64,000 nt of DNA, taken from NCBI RefSeq assembly GCF_014356525.2, contig NC_052516.1:20168257-20232256 (forward strand), given 5' to 3'. How positions within the stretch are numbered: position 1 is the stretch's first letter; every line of letters begins with the position of its first letter. This document shows positions 45,193 through 54,935 of this stretch, piece after piece. The notes under the pieces were generated by a model. That model worked only from the letters and a program-made list of their open reading frames with translations. It had not been told where the DNA came from and did not search any database. Origin of the DNA: Nilaparvata lugens (Eukaryota > Arthropoda > Insecta > Hemiptera > Delphacidae). Made by a program: the position numbers and the translations under genes.

Positions 45193-45405
45193 TAGCCTAT
45201 GTGCAAATGCACGCAAGGCCAAGCATCACCACGGGTGCAGATGAAAAACATAATCTGGAAAGAGTCATAGAAACACGTTGTGACTTATCTTTTGCTGCCA
45301 CCAGCAACTGCACACTTTCAGTATAAGTGTTTCTATGGTTCTTTCCAGATTTTGTTTCTAATCTGCAGGCGTAGTCATGCATGGCCTTGCGTGCACATAA
45401 GTGTA
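45193..45405. mobile_element. Inverted-repeat element, ~75-bp arms
   Basis: TATGTGCAAATGCACGCAAG faces CTTGCGTGCACATAAGTG; inner arms ATCTGGAAAGAGTCATAGAA face TTCTATGGTTCTTTCCAGAT. No protein. Confidence 0.7.
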
Positions 45406-45667
45406 TCCAATTTAACCATACTCTTAAAAAAAGAAATGGATTTTCCATATTCTGCAAATCTTTCTGATCAATCTAAAACTTGGTATTTATTGAACTAAAA
45501 ATTGTGTTCAACATACAAAAATAATGTTTCCTCATCTTGAAAGTCCCATTTAAATAGTCGTCTGATGCACTGAATTTATTTTGCGGCGTCTACAGAATGC
45601 ATGGTCTTTTATGGGGAGCGTCTATTTTGCTCGTATTGTTTACTCCATAACCGCCCGACTAACATGC

Positions 45668-45704
45668 TATAAAAACTCAGCGCGTTTGAGACGCACGTTC
45701 AGTT
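45668..45704 (+). promoter_or_regulatory. Possible TATA plus initiator core promoter
   Basis: TATAAAAA at 45,668 and TCAGTT at 45,699 are spaced so that the TATA starts at -33 from the initiator A (45,701), the arthropod consensus layout. The surroundings are GC-richer (CAGCGCGTTTGAGACGCACG). Downstream there is only a 22-codon frame (45,819-45,887). It may be a relic or a promoter of a mobile element. Confidence 0.35.
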
Positions 45705-45818
45705 GAGGCTTTAGATTTAAGGCCCTTAGTTTGGCCTTCAATATATTGAATTGAAGGCTTAGATCACAGTATATTCAATTTTGTTTGAAAAGTAATCAAG
45801 TATAACCAGGACTAAGAA

Positions 45819-45887
45819 ATGGAGTCTGCTATTGGTTCTAAGATCAAAGTAATTCAAGACGTTCACAGTTCACAAGAAGCTTTATAA
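45819..45887 (+). CDS. 22-codon frame below the putative promoter
   Basis: ATG to TAA encoding MESAIGSKIKVIQDVHSSQE plus two residues. It starts about 118 bases after the predicted initiator. There is no family match I recognise. Too short to call without transcript evidence. Confidence 0.12.
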   Translation: MESAIGSKIKVIQDVHSSQEAL

Positions 45888-46202
45888 TTATATTTAATAC
45901 TAACTAAAAAGATAGTCGTATTATTATAAATAATATTTATGACTGAAAACAAAACCAGGAAAAGGTAACTTAAAGTAAGTTATACGTTTTCGAGTTCTGG
46001 TATTATCCGATGATTTAATACATTTTTTGAGGAATATAATACTCAGCAACTAACTTAGCAAATTATTTGACTGAAATAAAAAAATCAATCAAATACAAGA
46101 ATAAAGAAAATAAAAATATCGCTTGTTTGCATTTAATGTGTGATAGCAGCGTTAAGCCGAAAGCTTCTCTTCAAAAATATAATATATTTTTAGGAAACTT
46201 AC

Positions 46203-46380
46203 CTAATAAATAACATTTAATGCACGAAATCTATGTAACATTTATGAACACGGACTTAATAAATTACAAAATTCACTATTCATAATCTAAACTTCGTCGG
46301 AAAGTAACTAACTAACCTATACAAATACAACCAAGTTAGCGGCCATACAAGTGCTCGATTATGATTGGTCGTGGAAGCAG
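46203..46380 (-). other. Possible non-coding first exon and promoter of UGGT
   Basis: The signal-peptide exon has an acceptor (TTTGTTTCAG) 34 bases before its ATG, so a 5' UTR exon upstream is expected. On the minus strand the strongest donor upstream is TTATTAG|GTAAGTTT, with the exon ending at 46,203. The stretch just above it is locally GC-richer and holds a CCAAT motif. The exon start is not resolvable from sequence. This is inference; a spliced cDNA would settle it. Confidence 0.3.
46364..46374 (-). promoter_or_regulatory. CCAAT box with adjacent CCACG motif upstream of UGGT
   Basis: On the minus strand the sequence reads CCACG-A-CCAAT. NF-Y-type CCAAT and CCACG half-sites are the parts of the vertebrate ER stress elements that control UGGT-class genes. 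Their order here is not that of ERSE (CCAAT-N9-CCACG) or ERSE-II (ATTGG-N-CCACG), so the ER stress link is only a suggestion. Position fits a proximal promoter for the inferred first exon. Confidence 0.25.
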
Positions 46381-46399
46381 ACCTCGTCATAGTGCAGAC

Positions 46400-47070
46400 T
46401 ACGACAAAGTATCCACTTCTAAACGCTGCTTGCAACCGCCAAGCTGTGCATCTTATTAAAATCTGTTTACCAAGGTCTATAAAAACCTGTTTACTGGTGG
46501 CATTTTTAAAAGTATTATGATTTTTTTTATTTTTACCGATTTAGCAAAATGGAACACATCTCTGCGGAAAAATATGTTTTTGATAATTTTACTTCTTCAT
46601 TTATGAGCGCCAAAATTTAAAATTTATGAGCCAAAAAGATAAAAGATCCATTTTTTGGCAGCAAATAAGTTCATGATATTCTCAAGGATATTGTTCATCT
46701 CATGACATATTCTATTCTCCAGAATATCAATTCAAGGAAATTCCTTTTCAGTTTTAAAATATTACAGGAATTGAGCTATTTTTCGAAATGGAATAAATTT
46801 TCCTAGAGTTGTTATTCTGATAAACCAATTACATCATGACATAAGACAACAAACAATATTTTTGAGAATAAATCCTCGAAATTTAATTAAATTTTTTCAA
46901 GCATCACTCAATTTCTCCTTCTGCATCCTGTGAACTGGGTAGATGGCAGGTAAAACTATAATGTCCTTGTGTGTATCAAAATATTCATTCATTGATTAGA
47001 ATGGATTACTCTTGCCAGATCTCGCCTTTTTTTTCTATAAGTACTCCCTGCAGGCTTATTACATTAAGGG
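46400..47070. other. AT-rich intergenic stretch
   Basis: I see no gene, clear repeat or regulatory site here beyond the UGGT promoter region at its left end. Confidence 0.5.
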
Positions 47071-47458
47071 CCGTTTGGGCGTTTGCACAGTCAAAGCTTA
47101 AACTGAATTTAATCAGCTGGTGGCTTCTTACACTCAAAATGTAACACATTATAGCAAACGAGACTTGATACGGATTCAATCCAGTTTAAACTGTCACTAT
47201 AAATAAATAAATAAATAAATGAATTTATTTGTTTCAAGCACATTATGCTAATACAAACGAGTTGAGTTGAATACAGTCATTACATTCTATGATATCACAT
47301 TACTGGTATGTCTTAAATCATGCTTTAAATATATATCACAAGTAAGAGTACTTTAGTAAGTATATAATATGTTCCTAATATACGGAAGAATAGATCTATC
47401 ACATTCGAAAAATTTGAAATTTTAAAATAAAATATCTATCTGTACATTTTTATGTATC

Positions 47459-47605
47459 CGTGTTATCGGATGGGCACGTTAAACTGTCGGTCCCGGCTGA
47501 AGTATGACAGTCGTAAGGCCCATTGACGGCTTAAATTATATATTCAGGCGGTGGAACATTCCCGAAAGGGAACTCCCCACCAACAAAAGCCATACGAATT
47601 TATTT
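47459..47605 (+). mobile_element. 5'-truncated SINE with 13-bp target-site duplication
   Basis: The body has ATCGGATGGGCACGTTAAAC, TGTCGGTCCCGGCTG, CAGTCGTAAGGCCCATTGAC and GAACTCCCCACCAACAAAAG. ATTTTTATGTATC occurs on both sides (47,446-47,458 and 47,606-47,618). Similar in its CGGATGG.CACGT block to the tRNA-headed SINE at 50,341. Confidence 0.85.
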
Positions 47606-48064
47606 ATTTTTATGTATCAATCATAGCATTTATATACCTATACATATTTTATAAACGTGCAATAAACGAGTTCAACTACAAAAATAATTAATTTTTTATA
47701 AAATTTATCCAATACTACATTTCTCACATACTAAAAAAATACCATTTATAGTAATCAAAAATAATAACATTCCAGTTTTAAATATCTACCTATTCCTATT
47801 TTATAAACGAAACGAATAATAACAGTATTAAATTCAACAATAATAAATTCTAGACAAATATATCCAATAATACATTTTTATATAATAATCCGTCACACAT
47901 ACAATAATCTCTTCCAACTATCTTATTTTTAGAGCTCAATCTATTCCCATCAAACTTACTTTATTCAGCTCACTGCATTCCCCATTTAACCGTCTAAAAT
48001 GAGCATCGAATACTTTTAATATTTTCAATGATAACCTCTGTTCCCTGACTATAATTATCGGTCA

Positions 48065-48673
48065 TTATTCAAGTGTACTGTTCATTATCATAGATCTGAT
48101 TTCGATTGCTTTCATTGTATACCCATACAAACGGTTGATTTTCTGCTCCGTAAAGTTCGAAAGTAAAACCATGAGTTTGTCATCGTCAGTAACCACATTT
48201 GTAGTGAATTTTTCTAAATAGTGTCTTCTTATTCCACCATACATCGGGCACCTTAACAGAAAATGCTCCACATATTCCTTCTCTTTCATATTACAAATTG
48301 GGCATTCTAATGAGCTGTTAATCCATATTCCCAGGTCTCTATTATTATATAAATAGAGAGAGTTTCTAGTGGCTAAGCGCAGTTGTGCGACGCAGCGCGT
48401 TTTCGCAAAAGACATTTTATACAGTAGCTGTTCACCAATCATGAAAAGAGGGTTTAATCTTTTATAATGTGGGCTGCTTGTTGAGTTCAGAGCTGCTTCT
48501 GTGTCTTGTCCGTAGAGTCTGTCGAAATAGTTTTGTACTAGTTTTCCTTTTTCAACTTGTAAGACTTTAGAAAGCTTTTCTCTGTCCTGCCAATCTCCAA
48601 CCAGATTGCAACCCGCCAGATGCAACTGATTCTTCAACAAACACACCCAGTTACCTTGATCTTGTTGCGCCAA
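48065..48673 (-). pseudogene. LINE ORF2 C-terminal fragment with zinc knuckle
   Basis: A 202-codon frame. The end has SLECPICNMKEKEYVEHFLL and RCPMYGGIRR, the CxxC...HxxxxC motif at the C-terminus of many LINE ORF2 proteins. It has no reverse transcriptase core. Its 5' side runs into a near-perfect palindrome at 48,683-48,735. Confidence 0.7.
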
Positions 48674-48682
48674 CTCGTATAA

Positions 48683-48735
48683 TCTATCAATGCATTCTCT
48701 GGGGTATCTCCCAGAGAATGCATTGATAGATTATC
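48683..48735. repeat. Near-perfect hairpin at the LINE 5' junction
   Basis: AATCTATCAATGCATTCTCT and its complement enclose only a few bases (GGGGTATCTCC region). It may be an inversion junction formed during LINE insertion. Confidence 0.85.
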
Positions 48736-48794
48736 TGTCACTATGGCCCTAACAGGTTCAGAAGTCGTTGAACTAAAGACATTATAAAGGTTCA

Positions 48795-49020
48795 ACTTTT
48801 CAAATCAAATTTATTTATCCTTTAATGATAATTACAACGTTTAAAACTTGAAGTATAAAATAAATAGATATACAGTAGGTACGGTATTATAATAAGTTAT
48901 TATTATATAATATATAAGGAGGGTTCCTGCAAGGTATAAAGACCTGTGCGCAGAGGCCAAGTGTTGGCATTTTTTATAAATTATTAGCTCTTACTCTCTG
49001 ATTAATCTCATGAAGATGTT
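48795..49020 (-). mobile_element. SINE-like repeat, 3' end fragment
   Basis: AAATCAAATTTATTTATCCT at one edge, then GGTTCCTGCAAGGTATAAAG and CCTGTGCGCAGAGGCCAAGT. This resembles an inverse SINE or LINE 3' end. Class uncertain. Confidence 0.35.
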
Positions 49021-49329
49021 ATTTTATTAACGTATTTGCGTTAAACAGGCACAGTCCAAAGATGAGGAATGAGTTATTTTTCTTGTTGGTTCAGGACTGT
49101 GGGATGTGTATTTAAAGTCTCCTTGTTGCCTATACTAATCAGCGCCTGGCTACACTCTGTGTCAAATGACTGATGGCATGTAAAAATATTTCTTCTATCA
49201 TTCTGGTTTAGACTTCAAGTTAAACTTAAGCAAACGGGCCTAAATGTACTGAGAAAACCGATAAAAGTTAAAACTTTCAGATTAATCTTATACGTAATCT
49301 AGCAATCAATAATGTACAAACGGCCCAAC

Positions 49330-50330
49330 TTCAACTATTATAATAGAGCTGGCAAGTTAAATTTATAAGTGTTATTTGTTAAAGAAAACACACACATATA
49401 TGTTCAAAGCTTGATAGCATTTATTTTACACAAAGAATATGGAATACTTAAAATAAAAAATATAATAATATCATAGTTCCAATTATCACAAAAATCCTTA
49501 TGCATGCTATTCATTAATTTATAGGCTAATAAATATATTATCTCGATCAGACACAAAAATTCAAGCAAAGTTAAAAGAGGAATATTGTGAGTTTAAAATG
49601 ATTATCATCAATACAATATTTGATAATTCATGATTACATGGAAACACTCTTTCATCAGAAACAAATGGTGATCAAACAATACATTTCAAATACAAAGAGC
49701 TCTACATTAGAAAAAAAATAAAAAAAACTTTATAAACTAAAATTTTGGAATACATTTTTAAACGATTGATTGATTCCAACAAGGCTTTTGAACTTTCAAA
49801 GAATTGTACTTCAAAATAGAAAACATAAACATCTAAAATTCATTTGAAACCAGGTACCTTAATAAAAGTATGCAATTATTGTTAGCCAAATTTTTATAAA
49901 CCTCTTATAAAAAAGAAAATGTCATTTTTAAAAAATTATTCTTGAGAAAATGTTGAACATTCTACATATCGCTAACAGTTACTTTAGCTCAGCAATTTCT
50001 CTTAGTAAAAACTATATTAAACCTAAAATTCACTTGTATATTTATATCCTAGAATTATTTACAAGCCCAAACTAATTGTCATGGAAAGTAGCCTTTAAAA
50101 TCCTATGATAGTATACATACAAAACTAGGTTTGATATCAATAGTTATAATCACATAATGATATGGTTATGATCATGATGTACAAAACCTTAATACGAGTA
50201 TCTATTGATTAGACTATCACACACTAATAGAAGCTAATAAACTTTATGCTAATATAAATAAAATTTCAATAGAATTGCTTCACAGGAGAATATCAGTTGA
50301 TTTATCCAATTACAAAATAAATGGAGTGGC
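49330..50330. other. AT-rich intergenic stretch
   Basis: I find no coding frame, inverted repeat or recognised element here. Confidence 0.5.
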
Positions 50331-50340
50331 TAATTCTTAT

Positions 50341-50598
50341 TGAGTGGCCGTAGTCGAGTGGATTAGATACTATAGATTTATAATTCAGAGGCCCGGGTTC
50401 AAATTCCGGGCCGGGCAAGATATTTGTCTCGGGCCACTCCCGTGTTTCGGATGGACACGTCAAGTCGTCGATCCAAGCTGCCTAACAACAATCATTAGGT
50501 CATGTCAGAAATTGATCAGGTGTGACCTGAAAACTCAGACACCAAGCTGACCTGAGTCAGCTAGGTCACTCGATATTATTATACAAAATGAATAAATA
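50341..50598 (+). mobile_element. tRNA-derived SINE with target-site duplication
   Basis: The head (GTGGCCGTAGTCGAGTGGAT..., A box) and GGGTTCAAATTCCGGGCC (B box) form a tRNA-like pol III promoter. A ~180-bp unrelated body and an AATAAATAAA tail follow. AATTCTTAT flanks both ends (50,332-50,340 and 50,599-50,607). Confidence 0.88.
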
Positions 50599-50810
50599 AA
50601 TTCTTATATGAACGTTAGTTGAAATCTTGATGAATCATTATATTTCAAGGATGATGATAAGTCTATGACAAGAGAATATAAAAAAATGATAATGAAATGA
50701 ATTAGATATATGCGAGTCAATGATAGGATAATGAGGAATTCAACGCTATTCTCCAAAAGTGTTGTGATGTGTATTTTTGCTGTTAATATTTAACAATCAG
50801 TTAGAAATTT

Positions 50811-51183
50811 AGGGCCGGTTTCCGAGCTCGAGATTTAGCTAAGTCCTAGACTTCAAACAGCTGGAGTCAGAAAATTGGTTTTCCAAAACGGGGCGTAGTC
50901 GCAGTCATTGTCATAGTCACGTTTGAATTAAATTCCGAACTAGAAAATTGAACTCAAAATGAAATAAAGAGAAAATAGTGTAAAGTTCCAGATATTTTGA
51001 AATATTTAGGAATGTCTAATTTCGTCAAGGAAAAACGTTTCCAATTATAGAAATGAGAAAATAAAAACTACGACTACTGTTATAAAAGCTGCGACTACTC
51101 CCCGTTTTGGAAAGCCAATTTTCTGACTCCAACTGTTTAAAGTCTAGGATTTAGCTAAATCCCGAGCTCGGAAACCGGCCCTT
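50811..51183. mobile_element. MITE family D copy
   Basis: AGGGCCGGTTTCCGAGCTCG at the left and its complement at the right; the same inner motifs as 28,815-29,176, including CAAAACGGGGCGTAGTC. Confidence 0.85.
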
Positions 51184-51189
51184 AGTGTA

Positions 51190-52030
51190 TCACTACGGTA
51201 TTGACTAAAGTAAAAATCATAATAATATACTGAACCAGAACAAATATGGAAATAAAAATTTAAAGCTGTGAAAAAATATAACTTATAAAGCAACCTTGGG
51301 AGACAGAAAGACAATAAATTAAAGCTAAATAGAACTTTTTCGTTCATATGTACACTTGAAAACTACTCTATCAATTCCAAATTATTTCGAAGATAGCCAA
51401 GGCCTACTTATAATTCTCAAAGATTTTGATAAGTATAAGTGATTTTAATCAGTCTTGTAACATTTCATTTGCTTTTGATGTATTGCATACATACACTGTT
51501 ATGGCAACAATACTTACTTCGCTACACTACCAATTAATAATTACTTCCTATCAATCATTTCTTACATTCTTATCATTAAACAACATCATAAATTAGTTTC
51601 TAATAATAGAACAGCTTCAACTGAATTACAACTGAAAAATACTGAACTCTACAACTAAAACGTTAATTTTGATCCCAAATATCACTGGATGGAATTCAAG
51701 CTGGATTTCGATAAATCAATTCTTAATATATATTTTTTGAATTCATTGTTTCATTTGTTTGAACGAGTTCCCTTTGTTATTATCATTACAATTAAAAGCA
51801 TGTTACTCTTCTAAACATATGGGCAAAGTATACTTTGAAGTGAATACATACCTACTGTAAGTATTTAGTTGGAAGTGATATTAATGCCATTGATTAGTAT
51901 TAAATCAGTAATTAGTATTTCCAATGGTGAACATAATTCTCTCAATAAATAAATAGCTTCTAAAGCCGAACGTGATATATATTTTTGGTTATGCCATAGC
52001 TATTTCAGTAAACAAATTAATATTAGGCTA
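51190..52030. other. AT-rich intergenic stretch
   Basis: Nothing recognised between the MITE and the LINE. Confidence 0.5.
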
Positions 52031-52032
52031 AT

Positions 52033-53800
52033 ATGACTTTCAATTTCAACCTAAAATCTTACTTCCAATATCAATCAATAAAAATGTTAAACGCAGTGAA
52101 TCATGTTCCTGTCAGTACTTGCAGTTTTGTGAAGTGGGAGAGAATTTCCCCTGCAGACCTGATAAAAATAGTCAAGGGATACAAGAGCTCAACAAGTCCT
52201 GACATCTATGGAATCTCAACAGTGGTGTTGGAGTCAATAGTTGATGTTTTAGCTGTACCACTGTGTGATTTGATTAATGACTGCTTGGATTCTGGAGTTT
52301 TTCCCAAGGAGCTGAAGACATCAAGGACAATTCCAATCTTCAAGAAGGGTGAACCTGATGAATTGTCGAATTTCAGGCCAGTCTCGATAATTCCTGTATT
52401 TGGCAAACTCATGGAATCGGTGATGTATGTTCAGCTTTCACAGTATTTTGAGAGTAATTCCATCTTCCAACCTCACCAGTATGGATTCCGTCAGGGGAGA
52501 TCAACCACGGGAGCTGTGCGGTATTTAGTGGAGTCGGTTCTTGGGGCAATGGAGGGCAGGCAGTCGGTCTCTGTTGCTTTGTGTGATTTGACCAAGGCAT
52601 TTGACTGTGTCTCGCATGACATACTATTGGGTAAAATGAAGAGGTATGGGATAAGTGGAGTTCCCCTGAAAACCTTGGAGGATTACCTCTCCAATAGAAT
52701 GCAGGTCACATCGGTGAATGGTGCGGAATCACGGTCGAAGGAGGTGATCTATGGGGTGCCGCAGGGATCGATTCTTGGTCCTCTGTTGTTCCTTGTATTC
52801 ATCAACGACTTCAGTGTGCATGGAAGAGCCTTATTGTTTGCCGATGATACCACCCTGCTGGCCCAGGATGAGGACCCCCAAACTGCTGTTGCCCAGTCTA
52901 ATCTTCTTGTAGAAGAGGCTTGCTAGTGGTTTAAATCAAACAAACTGTGTCTAAATGAGGGGAAAACACAGAACCTGTTGTGCACCTTAAGGCGTGGTCA
53001 GGCTCATGGTGAGGCGGAGGTCAAACTCTTGGTTTTTGTGATGGACCCCACTCTATCGTGGGATCGACATATTGGCATGCTATGCGATCGACTGGCCAGG
53101 GTGACGTTTTTGATGCGGAAGCTGAAGCAACATGTGCCTGCCAACTACTTAATTACAGCCTACCATGGACTGTTCCATAGTCATATAAGCTACGGAATAG
53201 TACTATGGGGCCATGCAGGTAGCTGTGAAAGGATTCTCCTTCTACAGAAGAAAGTTCTTCGTGTCATCACGTCATCACATTACCTGGAGCACTGCCGGCC
53301 AATCTTCAAATGCCTGAAAATACTGACAGTGTACAGTCAGTACATGTATAGCTCCCTACGGCTCCTAAGGAGTGAGGTTCATGCCTACCAGGAGAGGGGC
53401 CAGCTGCACCACCACAATACCAGGAGACGGGGCAACATTGACCTGCCCTACTCCAGACTATCGAAAGCACACGAATGCTACCCCTTACGGATGCTAAAAA
53501 TATTTAACAGACTGCCAATTTGTGTTCGTGAGCTGGAGTATGGGAAGTTTTGTAGGCTGGTTCGAGAAAAACTTATCAACTACCCTCTCTACTCATTGAG
53601 AGATGATGAGACCAGTGGACTTGTAGACCAGTTTGAGATTGTTTAATGTGTTACTATGGCAGTCCATCTACAGAGCCACACGAAACAACCTATCTGCGGC
53701 CATCTCTCGTTATTTGTGTTGATTGTTTTATATTTTGACGAGGTCTGTCTGGCGACTGCCGGTCATAGACTGATTATACTGAATTACTGAATCACTGAGG
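52033..53800 (+). mobile_element. 5'-truncated Jockey/CR1-type LINE, one stop in an otherwise open reverse transcriptase
   Basis: The frame from 52,033 to 53,646 holds [78 protein letters not shown] and LLFADDTTLL, in normal order. A single TAG at 52,924-52,926 interrupts it. The C-terminal part (YHGLFHSHISYGIVLWGHAG) follows in frame. The 3' UTR ends in ACTGAATTACTGAATCACTG. The endonuclease is missing. It ends about 65 bp before the ASH-protein start codon. Confidence 0.88.
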
Positions 53801-53864
53801 CTAAAAGCGCAATTTTTGAATCAATAATTTACCATTTATCTTACTGGTTTTTAAGATAAATAAT

Positions 53865-54336
53865 ATGGCGAGCGCTGCAAAGCGAAAAGCCTCGGCGGCT
53901 TTCGAGGTGAATGTAACCCCAAAGAAGTTGGCACGGCCAGATGAAGTGGCAGAGTCAGTGCTTGTGCTGGCACCCTTTCAGCCGCATCCGATACTTACTA
54001 TTGAAAATGTTGCTATTGGCACTACCCGACGATTACAACTTTCCGTCGTCAACCCAAATGGAAAGGAAATGCATATTGAATTTCTGAACTTGCCGCCGGA
54101 ATCGGACGGCTTCAAGTGGAGTGAAACTGAAATGAGAATTGCGGGCAACAGCAACGCCGTGTTGACGGTCGAATGGACGCCGAGTCGCGACTACAAGCCG
54201 ACACGTCACGTGGTGGGCGTCAGGCCTGTGGGTCCGCGCACTAGAAATATTTCTAAAATTTCACTCACCGTCTCAACTCTCCAGACACAGGACCTGCGTG
54301 GCAGAATGAAGAAGCAGGCGACGTTGGCAAAAACCG
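53865..54336 (+). CDS. ASH-domain protein, N-terminal exon, like abnormal spindle (Asp/ASPM)
   Basis: The ATG sits after an AT-rich leader (TAAATAATATGGCG). It encodes a basic start (MASAAKRKASAAFEVNVTPK), then VLVLAPFQPHPILTIENVAI and GTTRRLQLSVVNPNGKEMHI, then LTVEWTPSRDYKPTRHVVGV. This is an ASH (ASPM-SPD2-Hydin) immunoglobulin-like domain with the APF..P.L...NV..G.....L.V.NP layout of Asp N-termini. Asp binds microtubule minus ends at spindle poles. The likely donor is ACCG|GTATGA, but the frame also reads on to 54,491. I find no IQ, calponin-homology or later Asp exon in the window. It is either the first exon of a long gene or a fragment. The neighbouring zinc-finger gene is antisense. 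Confidence 0.7.
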
Positions 54337-54410
54337 GTATGAAAATGATACTAAATACACTATGCTTAGTGAGTGATGGTCTAAATAGCTTTCATCTTTT
54401 GAGACCTACT

Positions 54411-54935
54411 CTACCTATGATGTGTCTGCATCATATCTATTGGTGCACTAGTGTCCAGGGTTTGTATTTGTGTCAAATTGTAAAACCCTAACATATTGTG
54501 ATGAGAAGTTGTAACATATGTAGCTGCCATAGGAACCACAGATGAAGGTACAATCACAGGACTATAAAAATGGTTACTACGGTCACTCAGATCTTCGGCA
54601 GGATGTAGACTAGTTTCCTTGTAGAGTGTAGTTTGTTCTTCGGCAGGATGTAGACTGGTTTCCTTGTAGAGTGTATTCTGCTCTTCGGCTACCAGAGGTT
54701 GTTGCAGCTGCTGGATTTGTGCGCTCCGTAGCAAGTCGGTGGGGGATGCTGTGGGGGCAGGAGCACTCTGTATCACGTTTGATACAGTGTCGTCGATTTT
54801 GACACGCGTTGCACGACTCAGGTTGATGCCATGTCTGCGTTTCATGTGCTTGTTGTAATTGGGCCAGTTGGTGAAGTGATGTTCACACTCAAAACAACTG
54901 TAGGGTCTTTCACCGGTGTGCTGTCGTCTGTGGGT
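54411..54935 (-). CDS. Zinc-finger gene last exon: finger 7 end, finger 8, C-terminal tail
   Basis: The acceptor is ATGTTTCAG. It encodes [12 protein letters not shown], finger 8 [20 protein letters not shown] plus RH, then a low-complexity tail. The tail includes two copies of [19 protein letters not shown] units and ends MMQTHHR at a stop at 54,411. The stop region overlaps, in antisense, the read-through part of the ASH-protein frame. Confidence 0.9.
   Translation of the reverse strand, partial: THRRQHTGERPYSCFECEHHFTNWPNYNKHMKRRHGINLSRATRVKIDDTVSNVIQSAPAPTASPTDLLRSAQIQQLQQPLVAEEQNTLYKETSLHPAEEQTTLYKETSLHPAEDLSDRSNHFYSPVIVPSSVVPMAATYVTTSHHNMLGFYNLTQIQTLDTSAPIDMMQTHHR

Larger units (their letters stand above)
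47074..49322. mobile_element. Large element with GGGCCGTTT ends, filled with nested insertions
   Basis: The left edge (GGGCCGTTT..GCACAGTC then AAGCTTAAACTGAA) matches the inverted right end of the 36.4-kb element. The right edge (TAATCTTATACGTAATCTAG... ACAAACGGCCC) matches its inverted left end. Inside are an (AAAT)n run, a SINE, a LINE fragment and another repeat. The target duplication is not clear. Confidence 0.5.

Noticed and set aside
46364..46374. Canonical ER stress response element
   Set aside because: The half-sites are present but in the wrong arrangement for ERSE or ERSE-II; kept only as a weak motif.
50345..50415. A tRNA gene with A and B boxes
   Set aside because: It does not fold into an intact cloverleaf, and it continues into a 180-bp body with an A-rich tail and target-site duplication, so it is a SINE head.
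54337..54491. Read-through C-terminus of the ASH-domain frame
   Set aside because: Composition changes after the probable donor at 54,336 and no conserved sequence follows; it overlaps the zinc-finger last exon in antisense. Probably intron.
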